Source: SKVR01 sp964491395 (GTDB lineage Bacteria; Bacteroidota; Bacteroidia; Bacteroidales; UBA7960). Taken from it: 64,000 nt of DNA. The first letter of the stretch is position 1; each line of letters opens with the position of its first letter. Made by a program: the position numbers and the translations under genes. This document shows, one piece after another, positions 17,342-25,466 of this stretch. The notes under the pieces are model-generated. The model was not told where the DNA came from, did not search any database, and saw only the letters and a list, made by a program, of their open reading frames with translations. The stretch is taken from NCBI GenBank assembly GCA_964491395.1, contig CAZBGI010000004.1, forward strand, positions 38,840 to 102,839. The letters are read 5' to 3'.

Positions 17342-18463
17342 TTAATTATCCGGAAACCGGAGCGTAAAAGTGCTTCCTTTACCGGGTTCACTGGAAACCT
17401 GAATGGTGGCATTGTACAAATCTGCAATTTTTTTCACAATTGACAAACCCAATCCTGTTCCACTGATGTGTTTGGTTTCTTCACTTTTGATCCTTACAAA
17501 ATCTTCAAAAAGTTTTTCTATATCCCTTTCTGCCATTCCTATCCCTGTATCAGTAACAGAAATAATGGTATCATTTTTTTCTTTGCTGAGGTTTATGTCA
17601 ATACGTCCTCCTTGTTTATTATATTTGACTGCATTAGAAAGCAAGTTATTAAAAACAATTTCCATCTCCTGCACATCTGCCTTAAAAGAAATTTTATCGT
17701 TGCAATTGAGGTGAATGTCAATATCTTTCTGGATGCAAATAGGCTGAACCAGGTCGATGCAACGACCGGCAATCTCGCATAAATAAACCGGTTTGATATT
17801 CCTGGTTTTCTTGCCTGACTCAATCTTGGTAAAGTCCAGCAGGTCCAGGATGAGATTTCTCATTTCCGTAATGCGGGTCAAGGACCTGTCAATCATTTCT
17901 TTATAGTTCTCAATCTGGTCGCCATTGCGCTTTTCCTGCATCAGTTTTAAATACCCCTCTACAGCATTGATAGGTGATTTTAGCTCATGGGAAAGCACCG
18001 AAAGGAACTGGAAGCGAATTTGCTTTCCTTCTATCTGCATTTTTTGGGTCATGCGGCGCAGAAACAATTGCTTGGAAATGTTTTCCAGGCAATTGCGCAG
18101 TTCCTTGGGGGTAAAAGGCTTGGGTACAAAATCATAGGCACCGCTTTTGGTGGCTTTAACTGCCATGTCAAGCGATGCATAGGAAGTAATCATGACAACA
18201 ATCACATCAATAGCTTGTTTGTTGATATATTCAAGTACCTCTATGCCCTGAATGCCGGGAAGCTTATTATCGAGCAAAACGATATCAAACATGTAGTTAT
18301 CCAGCAATTCTATCGCCTCTTCTCCTGTTTCTGCTTCCAGCACTTCAAAGTCGAAATCTTCATCCATGAAAGGATAACTTACTGAAAAACTTTCAAGAAT
18401 CCTTTTGATACCGCTTCTTATTCCCGGCTCATCATCTACAACCAGCAGGTTCAGTTTTCCCAT
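17342..18463 (-). CDS. Receiver-histidine kinase (REC-HisKA-HATPase)
   Basis: A 373-residue cytoplasmic protein with no membrane segment. Receiver domain at about 1-125 (phosphoacceptor Asp65 in LLDNKLPG, plus the usual VVDDE start and K in PKPF), then a HisKA domain with H159 in LSHELKSP and a HATPase domain (N-box NLLSNAVKYN, G-boxes DTGIGM and GTGLGLSI). It receives phosphoryl groups through the receiver and signals through the kinase, so it is a relay rather than a DNA-binding regulator. It starts 3 bases after the stand-alone receiver gene. With that gene and the H-domain kinase it makes a three-gene signalling unit inside the hydrogenase run. Confidence 0.85.
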   Translation of the reverse strand: MGKLNLLVVDDEPGIRSGIKRILESFSVSYPFMDEDFDFEVLEAETGEEAIELLDNYMFDIVLLDNKLPGIQGIEVLEYINKQAIDVIVVMITSYASLDMAVKATKSGAYDFVPKPFTPKELRNCLENISKQLFLRRMTQKMQIEGKQIRFQFLSVLSHELKSPINAVEGYLKLMQEKRNGDQIENYKEMIDRSLTRITEMRNLILDLLDFTKIESGKKTRNIKPVYLCEIAGRCIDLVQPICIQKDIDIHLNCNDKISFKADVQEMEIVFNNLLSNAVKYNKQGGRIDINLSKEKNDTIISVTDTGIGMAERDIEKLFEDFVRIKSEETKHISGTGLGLSIVKKIADLYNATIQVSSEPGKGSTFTLRFPDN

Positions 18464-18466
18464 TGC

Positions 18467-18865
18467 TTATATCTTCAGCAGTTTATTGATTTCTTTATGG
18501 AGCTGATCCATCCTGATCCCTTTATCCAGAAACAAATCTGCCTTAATCCATTGTTTGTTCTCCTCGGAGTCGACATCGAAGAGCATCCCGGTTTCGGCAG
18601 TTACTGCCGAGGCAATAATAATGGGTACATCGGGATACTTGTTTTTGATGATATGACACAAGGTAAACCCGGTATCCTGGTTTTCCATCATCAAATCCAG
18701 AATGGCCAAATCTGGTTTCAGCTTTTCTATAAAATCCTCAGCTTCTTTTTGAGTAGTTGCAGTGGCTACATCAAACCCCATGTCCTGCAGGGCAATGCTT
18801 AGCTGAAACAGGTAATCGGGGTCATCATCCACCAAAAGGATTTTCTTTTTCTCAATGTTTAGCAT
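18467..18865 (-). CDS. Stand-alone response-regulator receiver
   Basis: A 132-residue CheY-like receiver with the acidic pair in LLVDDDPD and the phosphoacceptor Asp57 in LAILDLMM. There is no output domain, so it must act by protein contact or as a phosphotransfer intermediate. The Lys that usually completes the active site is expected near DLFLDKGI. It is 45 bases after the H-domain histidine kinase and 3 bases before the receiver-kinase gene; all three are almost certainly translated from one mRNA. Confidence 0.85.
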   Translation of the reverse strand: MLNIEKKKILLVDDDPDYLFQLSIALQDMGFDVATATTQKEAEDFIEKLKPDLAILDLMMENQDTGFTLCHIIKNKYPDVPIIIASAVTAETGMLFDVDSEENKQWIKADLFLDKGIRMDQLHKEINKLLKI

Positions 18866-18910
18866 ACTCTTCTTTTTTATCGGTTGTGCAAAAAGCCGTT
18901 TAAAGTATTC

Positions 18911-20920
18911 TCAATTCTTTGGCAAAGTAACAAAAAAGCTGGTACCTGTGGGCCCTTTTTCAGGCTCATTATTTGAGTCTACTTTTATGTTTCCTTTGTG
19001 CATCTTAACGATACCGTAAATGATGGGTAAACCCAGTCCTGTTCCTTTGCCATCTTCTTTGGTTGTGAAAAAAGGTTCAAACATCCTCTCCATATTTTCA
19101 GCAGAAATGCCTGTACCTGTATCTTTTACAGTAAAAACAACATTGTTGGAATTTTGTGTATCTTCTTCCACTCCAATACTGAGAGAACCACCATTGGGCA
19201 TGGCATCTACAGCATTTTTTATCAGATTGGAAAACACCTGGACCATCTGATCATGATCGCACGCCAAAGCTGTATCCTGGGTATTGATTTCAATCTTCAA
19301 ATCAATTTCCGGGGGCATCACCAATGCTTTCATGCTGTTTTTTATCAGGCTCCTGATGCTGACTTCTGCAATGTTGACTTTACTTTTGCGGGCAAAGTTA
19401 AGCAATCCTCCCACGATCTTTTTACACCGGTCGGCCTGATCGACAATCAGCTTAAGGTCCCTGTAATAGGGAGAATCCGGATCCACCTCATCCAGTAACA
19501 AGTGAGCGTACATGATAACCACACCCAGCGGATTGTTTACTTCATGGGCAATACCTGCAGCCAATTGTCCCATAGAAGCCAGTTTTTCGGATTGTTTCAA
19601 AGCTGCCTGGGTGGAGGCCAGTTTGGTATTGGAAACGTCAAGCTCTTTTATATATTCATGGAGCTTGTCAATGGTATAAGGAAGACACATTTCGGTTTCT
19701 GCAATACCTTTCAGGATGGCCACGGCATGCTCGTGACAAGTGTCATATCCGCAGGCAGTGCAATTGAGTTCGTCTTCCACACTATTGATGCCAAGCTTTT
19801 GTTTAACCTTTTGAATATCCTCCTGCGAAAACTCTGATATATATCTTTGATCATCAGCAATATAATACCTTGAAAGATCAAGTCGTGAATACTTCTCGAT
19901 ACTTTCTTTCCAGTTTTGATAGTCAAGCCTGTCAAACTGCCGCTTGGCAAAATTGCTGATGTTCTTTCTTTTGTAAAAAAACTGGTTGCGATTGCTCATG
20001 CCTGGTCCGTTGAGGCAGCCATTGCAGCAAAGCAGGTCGAAAAGCTTGGCTTCCAGGTATCCTTCTTCAAATTCCTTGAGTACTTCGGTGATATCTTGTC
20101 TGCCTTCTGCGACCACCACTTCCCCGCTGATAAAATCTTCTTCCAGGTCAACCGTCTGCAGCATACCACCACTTATGGGGAATACAGAACCCTTTCCGGC
20201 CAGTGGAGGATCAAATTCAGAGGGTTCAACCTGATTATAATCAAATTTCTTTTCATCAAACATTCTACGTAATTCAACAAAGGAAATTACCTCATTTACC
20301 AATCCTTTGAACTGTTTCAAATCCGCTTCCCCCTTTTTGGCGATGCATGGGCCAATGAACACAATTTTAAGATCGTCCCCATGAATCTTCTTCAAAACTT
20401 TTGCCGTGGCAATCATAGGAGAAACAATAGGTGCCAGGGATTTTACCACCTGGGGGTGATGTTTTTCCACATAACTTACAATGGCAGGGCAACTGGTTGA
20501 GATGTAAGGTTGCTTTTGCTCTTTGTGCAACAATTTCTTATATTCATTGGCTACCAGTTCGGCACCAAAAGCTACTTCATTTACATAATCAAATCCCAGG
20601 TTGCGCATCATTCCTACAAATTTCTGATAATCGGGAATATCAATAAACTCAGCCGCTATACTGGGAGCAATAATGGCAGCAACCTCATGCTGGCTTTGCA
20701 TGAGTTTTTTCACCCTGTCAATGGCAAAAGAGAACATTTTCGCCTGTCTGCTACAAACTTTAACGCAGTTTCCACAAGCTATGCAGCGGTTCTCAATTAT
20801 CTCGGCCTGACCGTTGACTATCCGGATTGCTTTGGCAGGACATTCTCGAACACAGGTATAGCAAACCTTACAACGATCTTTTACCGTGTAAACAAGCTTG
20901 TTTTTGGTGTGATTGTCCAT
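18911..20920 (-). CDS. H-cluster-domain sensor histidine kinase ([FeFe]-hydrogenase-like, HydS-type)
   Basis: A 669-residue soluble fusion. Residues about 8-60 hold two canonical [4Fe-4S] motifs (CKVCYTCVRECP and CIACGNCVKVC). Residues about 70-370 are a hydrogenase large-subunit H-domain with all four expected cluster ligands: C144 (TSCP), C192 (GPCIAKKGEA), C298 and C302 (CCNGC). The residue before C144, which is the proton-relay Cys in active enzymes, is Ser143. Next is a PF04060-type Fe-S motif (CTACGYDTC...C, about 392-420), a coiled coil, and an NtrB-type kinase with H459 (IAHEVNNPLG) and intact N/G boxes. It probably senses H2, CO or redox state through an H-cluster and signals to the two receivers downstream. 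H-domain sensors are known (group C), mainly in Firmicutes. Confidence 0.85.
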   Translation of the reverse strand: MDNHTKNKLVYTVKDRCKVCYTCVRECPAKAIRIVNGQAEIIENRCIACGNCVKVCSRQAKMFSFAIDRVKKLMQSQHEVAAIIAPSIAAEFIDIPDYQKFVGMMRNLGFDYVNEVAFGAELVANEYKKLLHKEQKQPYISTSCPAIVSYVEKHHPQVVKSLAPIVSPMIATAKVLKKIHGDDLKIVFIGPCIAKKGEADLKQFKGLVNEVISFVELRRMFDEKKFDYNQVEPSEFDPPLAGKGSVFPISGGMLQTVDLEEDFISGEVVVAEGRQDITEVLKEFEEGYLEAKLFDLLCCNGCLNGPGMSNRNQFFYKRKNISNFAKRQFDRLDYQNWKESIEKYSRLDLSRYYIADDQRYISEFSQEDIQKVKQKLGINSVEDELNCTACGYDTCHEHAVAILKGIAETEMCLPYTIDKLHEYIKELDVSNTKLASTQAALKQSEKLASMGQLAAGIAHEVNNPLGVVIMYAHLLLDEVDPDSPYYRDLKLIVDQADRCKKIVGGLLNFARKSKVNIAEVSIRSLIKNSMKALVMPPEIDLKIEINTQDTALACDHDQMVQVFSNLIKNAVDAMPNGGSLSIGVEEDTQNSNNVVFTVKDTGTGISAENMERMFEPFFTTKEDGKGTGLGLPIIYGIVKMHKGNIKVDSNNEPEKGPTGTSFFVTLPKN

Positions 20921-20981
20921 ATTCCGTAGAATTTATAAACGCCAGGTGTGTGAACCCCGGGCATGTTGCTTAACAGGAAAT

Positions 20982-22703
20982 CTATTTTAAAACTTTCCTC
21001 TGATGAAACTGTGTGTAAAACGATGTTTGATTTGTTGCGCGATTGTCTTGAGATAAATATTCTGTCAAATCTATATCAAGTCCGGCAATAGGATGAGTGG
21101 CTGTTTTTTCCAGATCCTGACTAAGTTTCTTCCTGGATTTGTTTTTTTCGAGCGCGTTGAAGTAAGATACAGGTTGGCCACCGCCTCCTACACATCCACC
21201 GGAGCATGCCATTACTTCAATATAATGAATGTCGGTACGCTGTTCATTTTTCAATTGGTCAAGGTAATTTTGTGCTTCGGCTATTCCACTCACCCAGGCA
21301 AAACCATATTCCTGTTTGCCAATTTTTACTTTTACTTCCCTTTTACTGCCCGGGTTTTTGGGAGGAATAAATTTAAAATTCGGGCCTGATGGTCCGTTGC
21401 TGATCAAATGTAACTGAAAAGCGACTGCTTCAGCCTTGCCTCCGGAGTAAGCCATTTGAAAACCGGCTCTTGAATTGTTTTCAAAAGGTGGCAGGGGATT
21501 TTCAGGTTCCATACCGGAAAGCGTTAATCCAAAACTTCTCAGCATCCGCATAAATTCTCTAACTGTTATTACTGCATCGGTTTCAGAAATCCCTTTCCGG
21601 GTATTTTCTTCTCTTGAGGCTTCAAATTTATTGGCCACACAAGCCATAAAACTAACCGTATAAAGCTTTTCTGCTTCAGTTTGTTGGTGCAGATAATGCT
21701 TGATTAAATGGCCCATAAGCTGCTGGGGTGATTTTGCAGCCGATATATGGGGTAAGACATCAGGAGTGAACTCCTCAGCGTATTTTATCCATGCAGGGCA
21801 ATCAGAGGAGAGCAAAGGAAGGGCATGGTTATTTTTAACTCTTTCCTTCAAAATATTGGCTTCCAGTACAATGTTCATGTCATAGGAAAGGCCCATGTCA
21901 TAAACTTTTTTGAAACCCATTTTGTGAAGCGCAGAAGTAATAATGCCGGCCGGATTGTCCGTATTTTTTAATCCTGCCTGCTCTGCCACTGAGGCAATAA
22001 AAGAAGGAGAAAGCATGGCCACCGGTTCTGCCTTATTATTGCCAAGGGTTGCCTGAACTCGCTCAATGTGCGAAATATCTACCAGCGCCCCGGTAGGACA
22101 AACCATGATACATTGCCCGCAATTGATGCAGCTTGATACGTTTAATCCTTTGTTGAAGGCAGAATTAACCCGGGTTTTGTTGCCTCTGGCAATAAATTCA
22201 ATGGCTGTTACCAATTGGGTTTCTTCGCATACCCTCACGCACCGGTTGCAAAGTATACATTTGGCCGGATCGCGAAATACGCTGGGGCTTGAATGGTCTC
22301 TCTGATCGGTTTTCTTATTGCTGAAATATTTACGTTCCTTTACATTTAATTCCTCAGCCAGCCATTGTAATTCGCAATTTCCGTTGCGTTCACAATACAA
22401 ACAATCGTCAGGATGATTGGCCAGCAGCATTTCTACCAAAGCTTTTCGTGCTTTGATAACCCTGGAAGAATTGGTTTTCACTATCATGTCTTCCTCAACA
22501 GGATGTGTGCAGGAGGTGATGAGATCTCTCTTCCCTTCCACTTCAACCACGCACAATCTGCAAGCCCCTGAAGGAGTGAATCCGGGCATGTAGCATAAAG
22601 TAGGAATCTTAATTCCGTTTTTGCGCAGCACTGTCAGCAGGATTTCTCCTTCCTGTACCTGAACCCGGGTATTATTTATGGTTATTTCAAAACTCATAGT
22701 CAT
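20982..22703 (-). CDS. hydA: [FeFe]-hydrogenase catalytic subunit (HydA/HndD-like) with altered active-site motifs
   Basis: A 573-residue subunit with the CpI/HndD plan: N-terminal [2Fe-2S] domain (GACRLC motif), His-Cys [4Fe-4S] site (HPDDCLYCERNGNC), two ferredoxin clusters (CILCNRCVRVC, CINCGQCIMVCP) and the H-domain. H-cluster ligands C302, C355, C500 and C504 are all present, and L3 (EVMACSGGCVGGGGQP) is canonical. L1 reads SSDCPAW, so the proton-relay Cys (CpI C299) is Asp301. L2 reads FMACVANKFEA, so the Pro before the Cys is Ala and the conserved Lys (CpI K358) is Asn358. It is 8 bases after hydB and makes the trimer with HydB and HydC. It may be a slow, biased or non-standard hydrogenase; loss of all activity cannot be excluded. 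Confidence 0.88.
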   Translation of the reverse strand: MTMSFEITINNTRVQVQEGEILLTVLRKNGIKIPTLCYMPGFTPSGACRLCVVEVEGKRDLITSCTHPVEEDMIVKTNSSRVIKARKALVEMLLANHPDDCLYCERNGNCELQWLAEELNVKERKYFSNKKTDQRDHSSPSVFRDPAKCILCNRCVRVCEETQLVTAIEFIARGNKTRVNSAFNKGLNVSSCINCGQCIMVCPTGALVDISHIERVQATLGNNKAEPVAMLSPSFIASVAEQAGLKNTDNPAGIITSALHKMGFKKVYDMGLSYDMNIVLEANILKERVKNNHALPLLSSDCPAWIKYAEEFTPDVLPHISAAKSPQQLMGHLIKHYLHQQTEAEKLYTVSFMACVANKFEASREENTRKGISETDAVITVREFMRMLRSFGLTLSGMEPENPLPPFENNSRAGFQMAYSGGKAEAVAFQLHLISNGPSGPNFKFIPPKNPGSKREVKVKIGKQEYGFAWVSGIAEAQNYLDQLKNEQRTDIHYIEVMACSGGCVGGGGQPVSYFNALEKNKSRKKLSQDLEKTATHPIAGLDIDLTEYLSQDNRATNQTSFYTQFHQRKVLK

Positions 22704-22711
22704 GGTTGGTA

Positions 22712-24661
22712 TTAATCAATAATTACCGCGTTGAATTTGCATGCTTCAAAACATGCGTTGCAAGCAATGCATTTATCCTGAACGATAAAATGAGGTTGCC
22801 GCGGAGAACCAATTATAGCATCTACCGGGCATTTTTTGTAACATGCTGTGCAACCCGTACACATGTCTACATCAATGGTATAGGTCCTGAGTTCTCTGCA
22901 TACCCCGGCAGGGCATTTTCTTTCGAAAACGTGTGCATCAAACTCGGATTTAAAATTGGCCAGAGTATTGAGGATGGCATTGGGTGCTGATTTTCCCAGC
23001 GAGCACAGACTGGTATCCTTCATTACTGCTGCAAGACCTTTTAATTGCATGATTCCTTTAAACCGCTCAAGGGTTTGAAAGGTATTTTCCCGGCTGGGCT
23101 TTCGGGTAGCAGCTTCAATAATTTCAAGCATGAGGGCTGTACCTTCCCGGCAGGGAATACATTTTCCGCAACTTTCATTCTTAAAAAAAGTAGTAAAAAA
23201 CCGGGCCAGGTCAAGCATGCAGCTTTCCTGTCCGACTACCACGCATGCACCGCTTCCCAATTGGGATCCCGCCTTTTTAAGATCTTCAAAATCCACTCTT
23301 AAGTCTAGTGTTTTTTCGGTAATGTAGCTTCCCGAATTGATGCCCAGGATTATGGCCTTGAATGCACTGTTTTCTTTTACCCCTCCACCAATCTTCTCCA
23401 CAATATCCCTGAAAGGAGTTCCCATTTCCACCTCCACGGTTCCATAATTGTTCACTTTTCCACTCAGGCTGAATAGTTTGGTTCCTTTGCTGTTTTCATT
23501 TCCAATGCTTTTAAACCATTCGGAACCATTTTTCAATATTAAAGGAACATTGATCAGGGTTTCCAGGTTATTAACAATGGTGGGTTTGTTCCAAAGACCT
23601 TTGATTGCCGGGAAAGGGGGCTTAAAAGAGGGCAAGGCTCTTTTTCCTTCAATGCTGTTGTTAAGGGCCGTTTCCTCTCCACACACAAAGGCGCGGGCAC
23701 CTTCTTTAACCACGATATCAATATTCACCCCTGAATCAAAAATATTATGCCCGGTAATACCATATTCTTCAGCTTGCCCAAGGGCTGCTTTCAATCGTTT
23801 TATAGAAAGCGAAAACTCACTTCGGGTAAAAATAAAAGCTTTGGAAGCACCAATGGCATAAGCCGCAATCAACAGGGCTTCAATGAGTTTATGCGGATCA
23901 CTTTCCATGATCACACGATTCATATAACTGCCAGGGTCACTTTCTACAGCATTGCAAACAAAAAATTTCTGATCACTGACAGTATTGAGCGTAATTTTCC
24001 ATTTCTTCCCTGCATTAAACGCCCCGCCTCCCCTGCCTGCCAGCTGGCTATCTTCCACAATATTGCATACTTCAGCAGGCGTATAGCGTGTAATGGTGTC
24101 AGCAAAAGCCTGGTACCCCCCTCTGGCAATGTATTGTGCTACAGACACGGGGTCTGAAATGCCGCAATTGGCAGTTAAAATCTTTTTCTGCCCCACGTTA
24201 AAAGGCAGTTCATGCATATATGGAACGCCCTCCCAGAACTGATGAATGTCATTTTTATACTGTCCCAGCACCCTTTTTTCCGGCAGACGGTTATTGAGAA
24301 TTTCATCCAAAAAGTCAGGAACTGCCTCATGATAAACATTTTCAAAGCAAATTCTTGCTTTACCGGGAAGCTGCACATCCACCTGGGGTTCGGCTTTGCA
24401 ATATCCTGTACACCCTCCTTCTATCAGGGTTACATTCAATTGATTTTCTGTGATATACTTTTGTATGGCCTGGTAAGTTTTCCGGGCTCCTGCAGCTACT
24501 GCACAGGAGGAGGTACCCACGTATATCATGGGCTGCGAAATCCGTTCTCCACTGATATGAGAGAGCTCGGACAACAAATCAGGGTCTTTGTTCCTGTCTT
24601 TATTGCGCAGGATCTTTTGGGTAAGAAATGTTTTTACCTGGCCGGGATCATTACTCATCAT
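22712..24661 (-). CDS. hydB: HydB, NuoF-like NADH/FMN subunit of the trimeric hydrogenase
   Basis: A 649-residue subunit. It has an N-terminal thioredoxin-like [2Fe-2S] domain (CAVAAGARKTYQ... CTGYC), a NuoF core with FMN/NADH sites, the N3-type cluster motif SCGKCIPCREG and a C-terminal pair of [4Fe-4S] motifs (CTGCTACYKKCP, CIACNACFEAC). CGEETAL and KPPFPAIKGLW are conserved. The FMN loop, normally RGRGGAGF, reads AGRGGGAF (residues 208-215), and the NADEGDPG motif reads NAVESDPG (237-244), so an acidic residue near the flavin is lost (Val239). In bifurcating HydABC this subunit exchanges electrons with NAD(P)H; here cofactor preference may differ. The start overlaps the end of hydC by 11 bases. 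Confidence 0.88.
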   Translation of the reverse strand: MMSNDPGQVKTFLTQKILRNKDRNKDPDLLSELSHISGERISQPMIYVGTSSCAVAAGARKTYQAIQKYITENQLNVTLIEGGCTGYCKAEPQVDVQLPGKARICFENVYHEAVPDFLDEILNNRLPEKRVLGQYKNDIHQFWEGVPYMHELPFNVGQKKILTANCGISDPVSVAQYIARGGYQAFADTITRYTPAEVCNIVEDSQLAGRGGGAFNAGKKWKITLNTVSDQKFFVCNAVESDPGSYMNRVIMESDPHKLIEALLIAAYAIGASKAFIFTRSEFSLSIKRLKAALGQAEEYGITGHNIFDSGVNIDIVVKEGARAFVCGEETALNNSIEGKRALPSFKPPFPAIKGLWNKPTIVNNLETLINVPLILKNGSEWFKSIGNENSKGTKLFSLSGKVNNYGTVEVEMGTPFRDIVEKIGGGVKENSAFKAIILGINSGSYITEKTLDLRVDFEDLKKAGSQLGSGACVVVGQESCMLDLARFFTTFFKNESCGKCIPCREGTALMLEIIEAATRKPSRENTFQTLERFKGIMQLKGLAAVMKDTSLCSLGKSAPNAILNTLANFKSEFDAHVFERKCPAGVCRELRTYTIDVDMCTGCTACYKKCPVDAIIGSPRQPHFIVQDKCIACNACFEACKFNAVIID

Positions 24662-25130
24662 AGCTATTATTGTGGTTTTCTCTGTATTGTTCGATGATTG
24701 TTTTCAGTGACTCAACAGAGAGCGTAGTATAATATTCATCATTTATTTCAAGCAGGGGAGCCAGACCGCAAGCCCCGATACAGGAAACTACTTCAAGACT
24801 GAACAGACCATTTTTGTCGGTTTCCCCATTCTTTATTTTCAGTTGTTTCTCCAGTTCAGCCAGGATAGTGGCAGAACCCGCTACATGACAGGCGGTTCCA
24901 TGACAAAGCCTGATATGATATTTGCCACGGGGCCCGAAGCGGAAATTATCATAGAAAGTAGCCACTCCAAAAATTTTGTTAACAGAAATATCCAGATAAT
25001 TTCCCACTTCAATAATAAGCTCTTCACTCAAAAATCCAAATTGCTCCTGTATTTTATGCAGCAACGGGATAAGATCGTCCCTTTGCCGATTGGGAAAAAG
25101 TTCAAAAATCGATTCAAGTTGTTTATCCAT
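24651..25130 (-). CDS. hydC: HydC, NuoE-like [2Fe-2S] subunit
   Basis: A 159-residue NuoE-like subunit when begun at the ATG at 25130 (MDKQLESIF). The frame is open 24 bases further to a TTG at 25154, but that start would lie within the Rex operator and adds residues not typical of the family. The thioredoxin-like fold has four cluster ligands, C-x4-C in CHGTAC and C-x3-C in CIGAC. It passes electrons between HydB and HydA. It is the first gene of the minus-strand run; the operator at 25137-25154 covers the region just ahead of the start codon. Confidence 0.88.
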   Translation of the reverse strand: MDKQLESIFELFPNRQRDDLIPLLHKIQEQFGFLSEELIIEVGNYLDISVNKIFGVATFYDNFRFGPRGKYHIRLCHGTACHVAGSATILAELEKQLKIKNGETDKNGLFSLEVVSCIGACGLAPLLEINDEYYTTLSVESLKTIIEQYRENHNNSYDE

Positions 25131-25136
25131 CGGGGA

Positions 25137-25154
25137 TTGATAATTATTTAACAA
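25137..25154 (-). promoter_or_regulatory. Rex operator upstream of hydC
   Basis: The plus strand reads TTGATAATTATTTAACAA, which fits TTGTTAA-N4-TTAACAA at 13 of 14 fixed positions. It ends 6 bases before the likely hydC ATG, so bound Rex would block the ribosome-binding region or transcript elongation at the head of the operon that contains rex. Consensus is from published Rex regulons; binding is an inference. Confidence 0.7.
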
Positions 25155-25237
25155 TACTGGCAGACGGAGAGTCAGCGATTTGTCCCTTTTTAGTGAAAAG
25201 GGTTCTCCATCATGTTGTGCTTTTATGGCTTATGCCA

Positions 25238-25245
25238 CAAATATA
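25238..25245 (-). promoter_or_regulatory. Candidate -7 element for the hydCBA run
   Basis: TATATTTG on the minus strand matches TAnnTTTG, about 108 bases upstream of the hydC ATG. The nearest upstream TTG is 24 bases away, a little beyond the usual 17-23, so this is a weak call. Confidence 0.3.
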
Positions 25246-25348
25246 AGTAAAAAAATAAAGCAGGATGGCCAACAGGATGGTATTTGAAAAGCAATTTCTT
25301 CTTAATGTTATTTAGATTAATTCTTAAAAAGACTACCAAAGTAAAGAT

Positions 25349-25362
25349 GTTATGAAAATAAC
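25349..25362 (+). promoter_or_regulatory. Weak Rex-like inverted repeat upstream of the divergent sensor operon
   Basis: GTTAT-GAAA-ATAAC, an inverted repeat with the GTTA-N6-TAAC core of Rex sites but only 9 of 14 matches to the full consensus. It lies just ahead of a TATTTTTG word (25385-25392) that could be the -7 element of the plus-strand operon starting at 25467. Confidence 0.3.
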
Positions 25363-25466
25363 CCTGTTATTCGTAAGTATTCTTTATTTTTGTTGGATAT
25401 AAATAATGTTGCAGGTAAAAACTTATCGGGTTTACAAATTGCTGTTGCATAAATGATTGAAAAAGG

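Noticed and set aside
25131..25154. TTG at 25154 as the hydC start
   Set aside because: It lies in the Rex operator and adds 8 residues; ATG at 25130 gives the family length.
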